A stretch of DNA of 64,000 nucleotides, from NCBI GenBank assembly GCA_907163375.1, contig CAJQUW010012660.1, forward strand, positions 1 through 64,000, in the 5' to 3' direction. Below are positions 56,241 to 63,136 of this stretch, piece after piece. The position numbers and the translations under genes are program-made. This stretch comes from Prostheceraeus crozeri. Its lineage: Eukaryota > Platyhelminthes > Polycladida > Euryleptidae. Each line of letters opens with the position of its first letter. Positions within the stretch are counted from its first letter, which is position 1. Below the pieces are notes generated by a model. The model did no database searches. It was not told the origin of the DNA and saw only the letters and a list, made by a program, of their open reading frames with translations.

Positions 56241-57155
56241 ATGGAGCCACCAACAAAGAAGAGGCGAACCACAGTCCGTCCCCGCCCTCAACCCTATTAT
56301 GAGTGCGAGTTTTGCAATAAACGCTTCCGACTGTTTTCACAATGCATCCGTCATGGACGCAAGGAGATAGGGAAGGAGTATTGCGATCGTTGTGGGAAAT
56401 GGTGGACTACCGATCATCAGTGCTCACTGGATAGGGGTTATTGGGGCGACAAGGAGAGTGAGTTCACCTGCCTGCTTTGCAAACAAGACTATAATATGGA
56501 AGCTTACCATAAACACCCATGTGTGGGTCGGTGCAGGTACTGTGATGAGAAGATACAGGAGGAGGAGAATGAATGGAATGAACATTTATGTCCCTATTTG
56601 AGCATGTATATGCCCACCGAACCCTTGGACCCGAATCGCCCAGTGGAGCCGGAGAATACGAATTCATATCTGTACGACTTGTCAAAAGTGAAGTTGGCAC
56701 GCTGTCCCTGGTGTCATAACATGTACCAAGCATTCTTTTTATGGGAACATGTTTGCAAAAAACATAAGGAGGTGCGTGGAAGGAGTCCGTCGTGGAGCAA
56801 GACGAATGAGGCATGCGACAACTTTGTCTATATGTGTGTCTGTGGTGAGATGCTGCACCGTGACGTGGAGGAAGAGAAGGTCCGTCAATTTGTCTCGCTG
56901 CATAAGGAGCATATGGGCAAGAAAATATGGAAAAATCAGCGCGAAAAGTTGAAACGGATATATGAGAGTCAACCGAATCCGCCCAAGGAAGTGAATAGTG
57001 TCCCCCAAGCCTCGCTTCGACCAGAGAATAGAAATCGGGACCCACGCAAATATTCATTTGACTTTAGTAAGAAACGAGGGAGACCTCTGAAACCCATTGT
57101 TTTTAAGAACCAATTGAATTGGTTCACGTATAATGTAGATTTGGATGATGAATAA
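56241..57155 (+). CDS. Element II multi-zinc-finger protein (304 aa)
   Basis: Start chosen at the ATG at 56,241 (MEPPTKKRRT); the longer frame overlaps the previous gene and begins in its coding part. At least five Cys/His clusters: C22-C25-H38, C48-C51-H59-C61, C77-C80-H90-C94, C98-C101-H115-C117, and a C2H2 finger at C155-C158-H170-H175. Then comes YMCVCGEMLH with a helical HKEHM region that is shared with the protein at 60,614. The N-terminal PTKKRR and later KKRGRP are NLS- and AT-hook-like. It probably binds DNA or RNA and could be an early regulator; this is inference. Confidence 0.72.
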   Translation: MEPPTKKRRTTVRPRPQPYYECEFCNKRFRLFSQCIRHGRKEIGKEYCDRCGKWWTTDHQCSLDRGYWGDKESEFTCLLCKQDYNMEAYHKHPCVGRCRYCDEKIQEEENEWNEHLCPYLSMYMPTEPLDPNRPVEPENTNSYLYDLSKVKLARCPWCHNMYQAFFLWEHVCKKHKEVRGRSPSWSKTNEACDNFVYMCVCGEMLHRDVEEEKVRQFVSLHKEHMGKKIWKNQREKLKRIYESQPNPPKEVNSVPQASLRPENRNRDPRKYSFDFSKKRGRPLKPIVFKNQLNWFTYNVDLDDE

Positions 57156-57244
57156 ATGTAGTGATCATTCTCCTATTGTTGTGACTAAGTTCTGATTGGG
57201 AAGCGTAAGAACTAAGTAGAGTCATCTATCCTAACACAGCAATC

Positions 57245-57532
57245 ATGCAACGTGGAGGTATTTATCGCGGAAGCCGTCGTCAAAAAGGCGGAGGTCAGAA
57301 AGGGGGTATTTACCGTGGTAGTCGTAGACAAAAGGGTGGAATCTACCGCGGGAGTCGTAAACAAAGAGGAGGTATCCTCCCATTTTTACTCCCCCTCGTC
57401 CCTGCACTTATTGCCGCAGGGAAAGCTGCAGCGTTGGGAGCAGCGGGTGCAGCCGGTGCCGCAGGCGTAAGTGCTTTAGCGAATAAAATATCAGGAGGAG
57501 GAAAACGTCGAAGGAGACGTCATCATCGCTAA
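57245..57532 (+). CDS. Element II adenovirus pX/mu-like protein (95 aa)
   Basis: Residues 1-41 are three copies of a GGIYRGSRRQK repeat, strongly basic. Residues 43-80 are a hydrophobic Ala/Gly segment starting GGILPFLLPLVPALIAAG, and the end is a basic KRRRRRHHR. This layout, basic repeats then GGILP and an Ala-rich membrane-active-type helix, closely resembles the precursor of adenovirus core protein X (mu) and the PX proteins of adintoviruses. The known role there is binding and condensing DNA in the particle. It is the clearest link of this element to the adenovirus-like world. Confidence 0.72.
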   Translation: MQRGGIYRGSRRQKGGGQKGGIYRGSRRQKGGIYRGSRKQRGGILPFLLPLVPALIAAGKAAALGAAGAAGAAGVSALANKISGGGKRRRRRHHR

Positions 57533-57564
57533 ACCAATCATGTTGTACACCACCCTAGGGACGG

Positions 57565-57572
57565 GTATATAA
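57565..57572 (+). promoter_or_regulatory. TATA box of the exonuclease gene
   Basis: GGGTATATAAG ends 33 bases ahead of the ATG at 57,605. A CCAAT motif (AAACCAATCA) lies 30 bases further upstream. It is nearly identical to the GGGTATATAAG box at 55,751. Confidence 0.75.
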
Positions 57573-57604
57573 GTCGAGACACACAAGACGAGATTCATTT
57601 CACG

Positions 57605-58606
57605 ATGCGTCGGATTCAGCATTTGGGCGAGCTCATGCAAGGTTCTTATTCCATTACATTTGATCATCCTAAAGTACAACAATGGTGGGTGGAGCAGAAG
57701 AAGCCGGTACGCAATTTCATCGTATTTGATACGGAAGGAGATCCCATGCAGGAAGTCGCTGCCATTTGGTGTTATTATACACCCAGAGATGATAAACCGA
57801 GTGGATATGTGACCATTATATCGCGCTTCCATGACTTTATCAAACATGAAACATCGGGGTGTGATGTTTTTGCGACTCATTTTATTCACGGGCTCAACCC
57901 ACGTGTGATTGGAAAATGTGGTGCAGAAGAGAGTGTGATTATTCACCGTTTTAATGGCTGGGTCCATGAAATGACACGCGAGTATGGAGACGCGGAACTG
58001 ATTGTAGGGAATGGATTATCGGAGATGGAAAGAGCTTGGTTGAAAAGCATAAAACTCTTGGAAAAAGTGACCATGGATAGTATTTCTCTCCCCGAATGGT
58101 CTCAACGCATTGACTCTCATTGGAATATATTCACCTCATGTATGCGGGATAGTGAAGTGTATAGACTTGGTTACAAGGAACATATGCGTCGCGGATGCAA
58201 CTGGATGAATCATTCCCAGTATGAAGGGAAAGAAGCGTACCGTCGAGCCCTGTTACATTTACGCCGAGGGAAAGCACTCACAGAAACGCAAGCTGCCAAA
58301 GTACAGTATGGGTACCACTGTGCACTGTCAGATGTGGTTGAGATTCTCCTTCATTATTGCTTTGAACTACACTATCGACTTTATGTGCATACACTGTATT
58401 TAAATTATGATTCCTGTGAAGCTGCATGGGCCTGGACCAAGGTTGATCACATCACTGTGATGCATGAATCAACCACGGTGGACAATGGACAACTCCACAA
58501 GTCTTATATTGTTCATTATTGTAACTTCAGTGATTATGCCGAACATCGTACCTTGTGCAAGAATAATGCATGTTGTGAAATAACTCAAGAAAGTGCATCT
58601 CTATAA
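57605..58606 (+). CDS. Element II DEDDh-type 3'-5' exonuclease-like protein (333 aa)
   Basis: Motif I is IVFDTEGDP (D42, E44). A GNGLSEMERAWL segment at 135-146 takes the place of motif II, where the usual aspartate is not obvious. Motif III is HCALSDVVEIL (H238, D243) with the H-x4-D spacing of the DnaQ/TREX group. The rest (250-333) is cysteine/histidine-rich and unassigned. The element I protein at 13,050 is a clear relative, including PMQE beside motif I. Such enzymes remove 3' nucleotides; here a function in replication fidelity, end processing or against the host is possible. The stop codon overlaps AATAAA (58,605-58,610). Confidence 0.68.
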   Translation: MRRIQHLGELMQGSYSITFDHPKVQQWWVEQKKPVRNFIVFDTEGDPMQEVAAIWCYYTPRDDKPSGYVTIISRFHDFIKHETSGCDVFATHFIHGLNPRVIGKCGAEESVIIHRFNGWVHEMTREYGDAELIVGNGLSEMERAWLKSIKLLEKVTMDSISLPEWSQRIDSHWNIFTSCMRDSEVYRLGYKEHMRRGCNWMNHSQYEGKEAYRRALLHLRRGKALTETQAAKVQYGYHCALSDVVEILLHYCFELHYRLYVHTLYLNYDSCEAAWAWTKVDHITVMHESTTVDNGQLHKSYIVHYCNFSDYAEHRTLCKNNACCEITQESASL

Positions 58607-58610
58607 TAAA
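58605..58610 (+). terminator. Polyadenylation signal overlapping the exonuclease stop codon
   Basis: TATAATAAA: the stop TAA at 58,604-58,606 runs into AATAAA. This economy is common in compact DNA virus genomes. Confidence 0.65.
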
Positions 58611-58790
58611 ATGTTATTCCAATGACCTGTTATTTTTGATAATCATTGACTTGGGAATGATAGCACTGTCAATTTTATGAACGATTTCCAATCTTAAAAT
58701 TCAATCATTGATTTTAACTTCTATTCTATCATGATATGTCCTATAACCCAGTTCACCCTTGAATAAAATAGTCAAACCTTACCATGTATG

Positions 58791-58796
58791 TTTATT
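58791..58796 (-). terminator. Polyadenylation signal of the leftward acidic gene
   Basis: AATAAA on the minus strand, 34 bases past the stop at 58,830. Confidence 0.65.
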
Positions 58797-58829
58797 GAGA
58801 AGAAAACAAGATAGAAAGAATGATTACAT

Positions 58830-59300
58830 TTAAAAAACCCAGTCACTGACTTCACTTATAAAGTCCACACTGTCCCAGTTGGCGATGGCTTCGTTGATGT
58901 TGTCAAGCTCTGTTCGACGGTTCAAATAATCACTAAGGTTCGTCAATGGTTCGCGAAAGGGACGGCGGGTGGATAGAAGATCGAGATCAGGATAGTCATC
59001 GATGCTAGGAGGAATATTCTCCTGCTCATCGTAAAGAAAGTCAAGTTCCCAATTCTCGCCGATCAGACTTGACGATCCGGGATCGGTGACGGAGGGTGAC
59101 GGTGGCAACACATAAGGTCCATCGATGGTAGGTGGTGTTGGCGGGAGGGAATACGGTCCGTCCAGATCGGGAATGGAGCCCCAGTGAGAGGGTAGATCCG
59201 TTGGAAAATCATCTTCTTCTGGGGTCGGTGGTGGAGTGTCTGGGATCACAATCGCCTCTTCTAACGCGTTCCGAACCCTTAATCCGGTGAGATCGACCAT
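58830..59300 (-). CDS. Element II proline-rich acidic protein (156 aa)
   Basis: The only leftward gene seen in element II. Starts at an ATG at 59,300, with a CTATAAAG box 50 bases upstream (59,350-59,357). It is rich in P, D and E: PDTPPPTPEEDD, two DGPY.LPP.P repeats, and acidic motifs with aromatic residues near the C-terminus (NWDSVDFISEVSDWVF). This composition resembles transcriptional activation domains, so a regulator role is plausible but unproven. It shares a divergent promoter with the gene at 59,512. Confidence 0.65.
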   Translation of the reverse strand: MVDLTGLRVRNALEEAIVIPDTPPPTPEEDDFPTDLPSHWGSIPDLDGPYSLPPTPPTIDGPYVLPPSPSVTDPGSSSLIGENWELDFLYDEQENIPPSIDDYPDLDLLSTRRPFREPLTNLSDYLNRRTELDNINEAIANWDSVDFISEVSDWVF

Positions 59301-59339
59301 CCTCTTGTATGTTCACGAGTGTTATGAAGGTGGAACATT

Positions 59340-59500
59340 TTCGACTTGGCTTTATAGTGTTGCAATTGTCCCATCTCCTGCTCCGAGCATTAGACGTGCC
59401 CCATTCCATGCTCGGAGCACAGAACAGAGCATTGGGTGTACTCCATTCTATATCGGAGCACCTATCGATTGGAAAACTAGGTAAAAATAGAGAAACGATC
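59340..59500. promoter_or_regulatory. Divergent promoter between the leftward acidic gene and protein D
   Basis: Minus-strand TATA (CTATAAAG) at 59,350-59,357. Four GAGCA-type motifs follow at 59,390-59,460, including CGGAGCACCTATCGATTGG near 59,453, a variant of the GGAGCACCAATC block used at 55,700 and 63,029. Confidence 0.6.
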
Positions 59501-59511
59501 AAGACACATAC

Positions 59512-59910
59512 ATGATGGAAGACTTTCACGTGTACACCTATCCAAATCAGCTCATTATTTACCCGAAAACGACATGTCAACCGCACGCGATGTTGGAGAA
59601 AGTGATTCCCTATGTGAAGGAGAAGATCAAAGTGAAGCCTGAATGTGAACTCTCCATGGATACATTCACGATTTATGAATATAAAAGAAATGGTTCTCCA
59701 CCATTGATGGGTGCCAGTGAACGGTATTATGAAAGTGACGTCGAAGAAATGGATGACTATTTAGCCTCACTAAAGAACGTATGGGACTATGAATTTATGG
59801 ACAGTGATAACAAAGAGATTCTTGGTGTCTATTGTATAACGTTTAATTTTGAATATTTCTCTGTTGGATGGACATCAGAAGAAGAAGAATATGTAAGCGA
59901 CGCAGACTAA
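59512..59910 (+). CDS. Element II small protein D (132 aa)
   Basis: ATG at 59,512 followed by a second ATG. The layout matches protein C: a MLEKVIPYVKEKI helix, an ELSMDTFTIYEY strand, an acidic loop (ESDVEEMDDYLASL), then a GVYCITFNFEYF strand and an acidic tail. Length is close to the 139-140-residue relatives. Function unknown. AATAAA at 59,916-59,921 follows directly. Confidence 0.68.
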   Translation: MMEDFHVYTYPNQLIIYPKTTCQPHAMLEKVIPYVKEKIKVKPECELSMDTFTIYEYKRNGSPPLMGASERYYESDVEEMDDYLASLKNVWDYEFMDSDNKEILGVYCITFNFEYFSVGWTSEEEEYVSDAD

Positions 59911-60061
59911 GTATGAATAAAGAATGTCGTTGTATGAATCATGTTGCTTTTCCATATTATAAGCATTCTGCTATTGGGGTTGATAGATTTGGAAAAACAT
60001 GCTACTGGTACTCCTTTTTCTTCTGAGAGAGATTGTACGCATACTCACCGCGATGAGTGAC

Positions 60062-60070
60062 TATTTAAGT
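60062..60070 (+). promoter_or_regulatory. TATA-like box of the late-type cluster
   Basis: TATTTAAG lies about 35-40 bases ahead of the arginine-rich ATG at 60,102. The genes that follow to 62,736 have gaps of only 30-40 bases or overlap, so one transcription unit may serve them. Confidence 0.4.
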
Positions 60071-60101
60071 TATGGATCCTCACGCTCTCTCAAATAAGAT
60101 C

Positions 60102-60239
60102 ATGTTACTCCTACCCTATTATCGAAAAAGACGACATCGCCCTATTCGGACAAGACATCTTCGAAAAAGACGATCGCGTGGAAGATGGACATCACGCCCA
60201 CAGACAGTTCGACCACTCCTTCGCACCAAGCGCGGATGA
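60102..60239 (+). CDS. Element II arginine-rich core-like peptide (45 aa)
   Basis: A short frame from ATG to TGA, about 40% arginine plus lysine (YYRKRRHRPIRTRHLRKRR). The composition resembles protamine-like and adenovirus core proteins that condense DNA. It lies in the right place, behind a TATA-like box, in an element that also has a pX-like protein. It is too short for firm homology. Confidence 0.5.
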   Translation: MLLLPYYRKRRHRPIRTRHLRKRRSRGRWTSRPQTVRPLLRTKRG

Positions 60240-60384
60240 AGATCCTTATTGATTTTTGGTTCGATGAACGCATCCGAGGCAATGATATCCCACATTAGAA
60301 GAGTTTACCGACACGTCCACCGTCTATTTGAATCAATTGGTACTGAATGACCGCTATTCCATCGTGGGACGTGTGTATTTACTC

Positions 60385-60633
60385 ATGGCTATTTTTGAGG
60401 ATGACGTTTTGTATGAGGACACACTATGGAAGTTTATGAATGAAAAACATTTGACCTATGTACAAGAGCTGTATCATAAACGTGTGATTTCAGCAGCAAG
60501 TCTTATTTATATCAAAGAGACATTGAATCGTATCTGTGCTCATTTCAGTATTTTGTTTCAATGGCCAACGAATGTATTTAAGCATGCACAGGAACACACA
60601 ACAAAAATCAATCATGAAGGGAGGAGCGCGTGA
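60385..60633 (+). CDS. Element II helical protein of unknown function (82 aa from first ATG)
   Basis: The frame is open from at least 60,290, with the first ATG at 60,385; the true start may be further left or supplied by splicing. It is predicted mostly helical (TLWKFMNEKHLTYVQELYHK, AASLIYIKETLNRI). It overlaps the next gene by 20 bases. No family recognised. Confidence 0.45.
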   Translation: MAIFEDDVLYEDTLWKFMNEKHLTYVQELYHKRVISAASLIYIKETLNRICAHFSILFQWPTNVFKHAQEHTTKINHEGRSA

Positions 60634-61909
60634 AAGTGAAGAGACCCTGACGTTGCGAAAATTGAGAATAACCCTATGTCCTATCTGTAAATGCCCTTAT
60701 CAAAAAGATCGTCTGAGAAGGCATATTTATAATTCACACCATCTAAAATATAAGACAAAAGAAGAGAACAAAGCAAGTGAAGAGTTCATCTATGCATGTC
60801 TATGCGGGGAAACCCTCGATGGAACGGTGGATAGGAAGACAGCTCAACAATTTGCGCGTCAACATACCCATATTTTAAACGAGCGAATGGAGGGAGAAAA
60901 TGTGAGCAAACTCAAGTATATTATTCAACAGCATGTTCCGAGACCCTCTTTGAAGGTGTCCTCTACGTTGACAGGACAAGATCGACAATTATCACCTGCC
61001 TCACGTCGTGCAATCCCCTTGCGACCCCCTCAACCTATGAATACAGATTTGGATGCAGACGATAGTCTAGAAGCACTCATTCAACCTTCTCCAGCGGATC
61101 ATCGCGCCTTAGCAACACCTGATCCGTCTCACACTATGCTACAAGCTGTCGTGAAAAGTATGGTTGACGATCGAGCCAGAGTGGATGCTCCCCCGGATCC
61201 CACCCATACGGTCCATCAAATACAAGAAGAATGGAATCGATTGCCGCCCGATGTGTTAGCCATGGCTGCGAATGAGATTGATATGAGTCCTCTATCGTTA
61301 GAGAATATTCAACCTACACTAAGTCATGTGACATTTGATAACTACCCAGGTCCGGTCAATGATCACAACAGTTATGTCCAAGCCATGTCAAACACAGTGG
61401 GAAATCCAGAGGTACAAGAATCAAGAGATCCTCTCCAACACTCGGTGGGGGTAGGAACCCCTCAACAACAACACTCAGTGGGGGTAGGATCCCCTCAACA
61501 ACAACAACATTCAGTGGGGGTAGGAACCCCTCAACAACCCATGGACGCACACCCCGTGGAGGAAAGAATGTTTTACCCAGTCAATTCACCTGTCATTGAC
61601 AACTCCCACGAGTACATTATTCAACTGAACAATTTGAAAAACAGCGCCATTGTTCAACTGTTGAACGATTCTATTCGTCTCCATGAACGTCATTTAAATG
61701 CTCGCAAACGCATCTTGCACGTGTTGGAAGAGGCATTTAATCAACACATTCATGAACCCAATCGTACAGATGGCAATGGAGACTATTTGGATGAGACATT
61801 GGAAAGCATGCGTGACTTGCTGACTCAAAAGGAAGAGTTTATTGCCCACTTAACCAACCAAAATGCAGACGTCCACGCACGCTACATGAATTTGGTGAAC
61901 GCCATGTAA
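60614..61909 (+). CDS. Element II zinc-finger/coiled-coil protein (431 aa)
   Basis: Start at the ATG at 60,614; the frame upstream is only open from a GTG. C2H2 finger at C22-C25-H37-H42 (LCPICKCPYQ..RRHIYNSHH), then FIYACLCGETLDG with a helix. This repeats the finger-plus-CLCGE module of the 56,241 protein, so the two are paralogues. Middle: proline-rich, disordered. Residues about 275-310 hold three QQHSVGVG.PQQ repeats. The C-terminal 110 residues form a long coiled coil (IVQLLNDSIRLHERHLNARK...). It could be a structural or DNA-linked virion protein; function unknown. Confidence 0.68.
   Translation: MKGGARESEETLTLRKLRITLCPICKCPYQKDRLRRHIYNSHHLKYKTKEENKASEEFIYACLCGETLDGTVDRKTAQQFARQHTHILNERMEGENVSKLKYIIQQHVPRPSLKVSSTLTGQDRQLSPASRRAIPLRPPQPMNTDLDADDSLEALIQPSPADHRALATPDPSHTMLQAVVKSMVDDRARVDAPPDPTHTVHQIQEEWNRLPPDVLAMAANEIDMSPLSLENIQPTLSHVTFDNYPGPVNDHNSYVQAMSNTVGNPEVQESRDPLQHSVGVGTPQQQHSVGVGSPQQQQHSVGVGTPQQPMDAHPVEERMFYPVNSPVIDNSHEYIIQLNNLKNSAIVQLLNDSIRLHERHLNARKRILHVLEEAFNQHIHEPNRTDGNGDYLDETLESMRDLLTQKEEFIAHLTNQNADVHARYMNLVNAM
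61437..61540 (+). repeat. In-frame tandem repeat in the 60,614 gene
   Basis: Three copies of a 36-39-bp unit (CACTCGGTGGGGGTAGGA, CCCCTCAACAACAA) coding HSVGVG(T/S)PQQQ. The lengths differ by whole codons only. Confidence 0.85.
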
Positions 61910-61944
61910 ACTAAGTTATGTGGGATAGAGGATGATAGACAAGA

Positions 61945-62340
61945 ATGACGTGTCAGTGTGAAACATGTTCAAGTCGACGTCAGGACTTTACCAATGTACT
62001 GAAATCCCTAAGTTCAGGGATAGGATGCTCGAAAAAGAAAATTAACCGTCATGTCGATCAATTGCCTGAGGAATATGTCAAGGATATGCAAGCACTCATG
62101 AGCAGAATGCGAGAGAATCCAGGGAAATTAACACCTTTACAGCACGAGTTTATTCAATCTTACAAAGGAATTCTCCGCAAATTTGTGAAACCACCCCCTC
62201 AAACTCGCAAATACTTGGGCCAAAAACGGAAATTTAACAAGAAACAAATCCCCTTCGCACAAGCCTATGCCATGGCATATCACGATAATCCAGCAGCTTT
62301 CAAACAAGCCTTACATGCATCGATCGGCTCCAAACACTAA
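61945..62340 (+). CDS. Element II small basic protein (131 aa)
   Basis: ATG at 61,945, 35 bases after the previous stop. The N-terminus has CQCETC, a possible metal site. The rest is basic and helical (EYVKDMQALMSRMREN, HEFIQSYKGILRKFVKPP, QKRKFNKKQIPFAQAYAMAY). No family is recognised; length and context suit a minor structural protein. Confidence 0.6.
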   Translation: MTCQCETCSSRRQDFTNVLKSLSSGIGCSKKKINRHVDQLPEEYVKDMQALMSRMRENPGKLTPLQHEFIQSYKGILRKFVKPPPQTRKYLGQKRKFNKKQIPFAQAYAMAYHDNPAAFKQALHASIGSKH

Positions 62341-62373
62341 GTAAACCATACCCACGTCATCAACACTATCATC

Positions 62374-62736
62374 ATGGACACTGTTCAATCCATAGCGAAC
62401 ACACTTTCAACAGCCAACGGAGGAGATTTAAAATGTTCACTCATTGGTTCATTCAAAGAAACCCTATCACAATTCTTTACACTCGTCATATTCATTTTGG
62501 TTACCCTCTTATCTGGTCGAAAAATGATGAAAGATATCAAAAAACGTAAAGAGAGTGGAAAACCCTTACTCGATGTGGAAGTCGTCAACTATGATGTGTC
62601 CAAAACACCTATACTCAATCCCACCAAACCGCACAATGAAATTCCCATGAAATCGAACGATTTACCGAAGAGTGTGAATAAGACACGTTCACACAGTAAA
62701 ATTCCTATGAAATCAAACGATATACCGAAGATTTAA
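62374..62736 (+). CDS. Element II single-pass membrane protein (120 aa)
   Basis: ATG at 62,374, 33 bases after the previous stop. One hydrophobic segment at about residues 31-48 (LSQFFTLVIFILVTLLSG), followed by a basic cytosolic-type stretch (KMMKDIKKRK) and two IPMKSND repeats at the C-terminus. The DNA of these repeats continues beyond the stop codon as a degenerate array. No family recognised. Confidence 0.6.
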   Translation: MDTVQSIANTLSTANGGDLKCSLIGSFKETLSQFFTLVIFILVTLLSGRKMMKDIKKRKESGKPLLDVEVVNYDVSKTPILNPTKPHNEIPMKSNDLPKSVNKTRSHSKIPMKSNDIPKI

Positions 62737-63025
62737 AGGATGATTTTCCCATGACATCGTTAAAAATACTACGGATTTGATGTGTTATTTTCCCATGATA
62801 TCAATCGATTCACTGTGACTTTGAAGAACACACTCTGTTACAAATCCTCGTAAAATCAGGTGATTTATCGAGAATTCTGAGGTACTTTTCCACACCAAAT
62901 CGACCGATGTTATCGTAAAATGACTCAGCAAATTCCCATGAAATCAAGCGTTATCTCGTGAATTTGACCTACAAAAAGGGACAAGCCCCGTACACCACCA
63001 AAAATGAATGATTCATCGTGAATTT
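62630..63025 (+). repeat. Degenerate 45-60-bp repeat array across the end of the membrane-protein gene
   Basis: The phrase TTCCCATGAAATCAA and its follow-up CGATTTACCG/CGTGAATTTGAC recur about eight times (62,636, 62,698, 62,746, 62,790, 62,850, 62,885, 62,930, 63,000). The first two are coding; the rest lie in the gap before the next promoter. Confidence 0.65.
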
Positions 63026-63028
63026 GAC

Positions 63029-63106
63029 GGAGCACCAATCAGAGCACTTGTATGCGTGGGCGTCAACCAATGAGAAGAAATTTTCCCACGCTCAACTCTA
63101 TATAAA
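63029..63106 (+). promoter_or_regulatory. Promoter of the right-edge element II gene
   Basis: GGAGCACCAATCAGAGCAC at 63,029-63,047, GCGTGGGCG at 63,054-63,062, a second CCAAT just after it, and TATATAAA at 63,099-63,106. The ATG follows at 63,137. The same three parts occur in front of the gene at 55,796. Confidence 0.75.
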
Positions 63107-63136
63107 CTGAGCCATTTCAATCATTTTCATTCAGTC

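Noticed and set aside
61437-61540. Direct repeats resembling a CRISPR array
   Set aside because: The copies are adjacent without unique spacers and code in frame for HSVGVG repeats.
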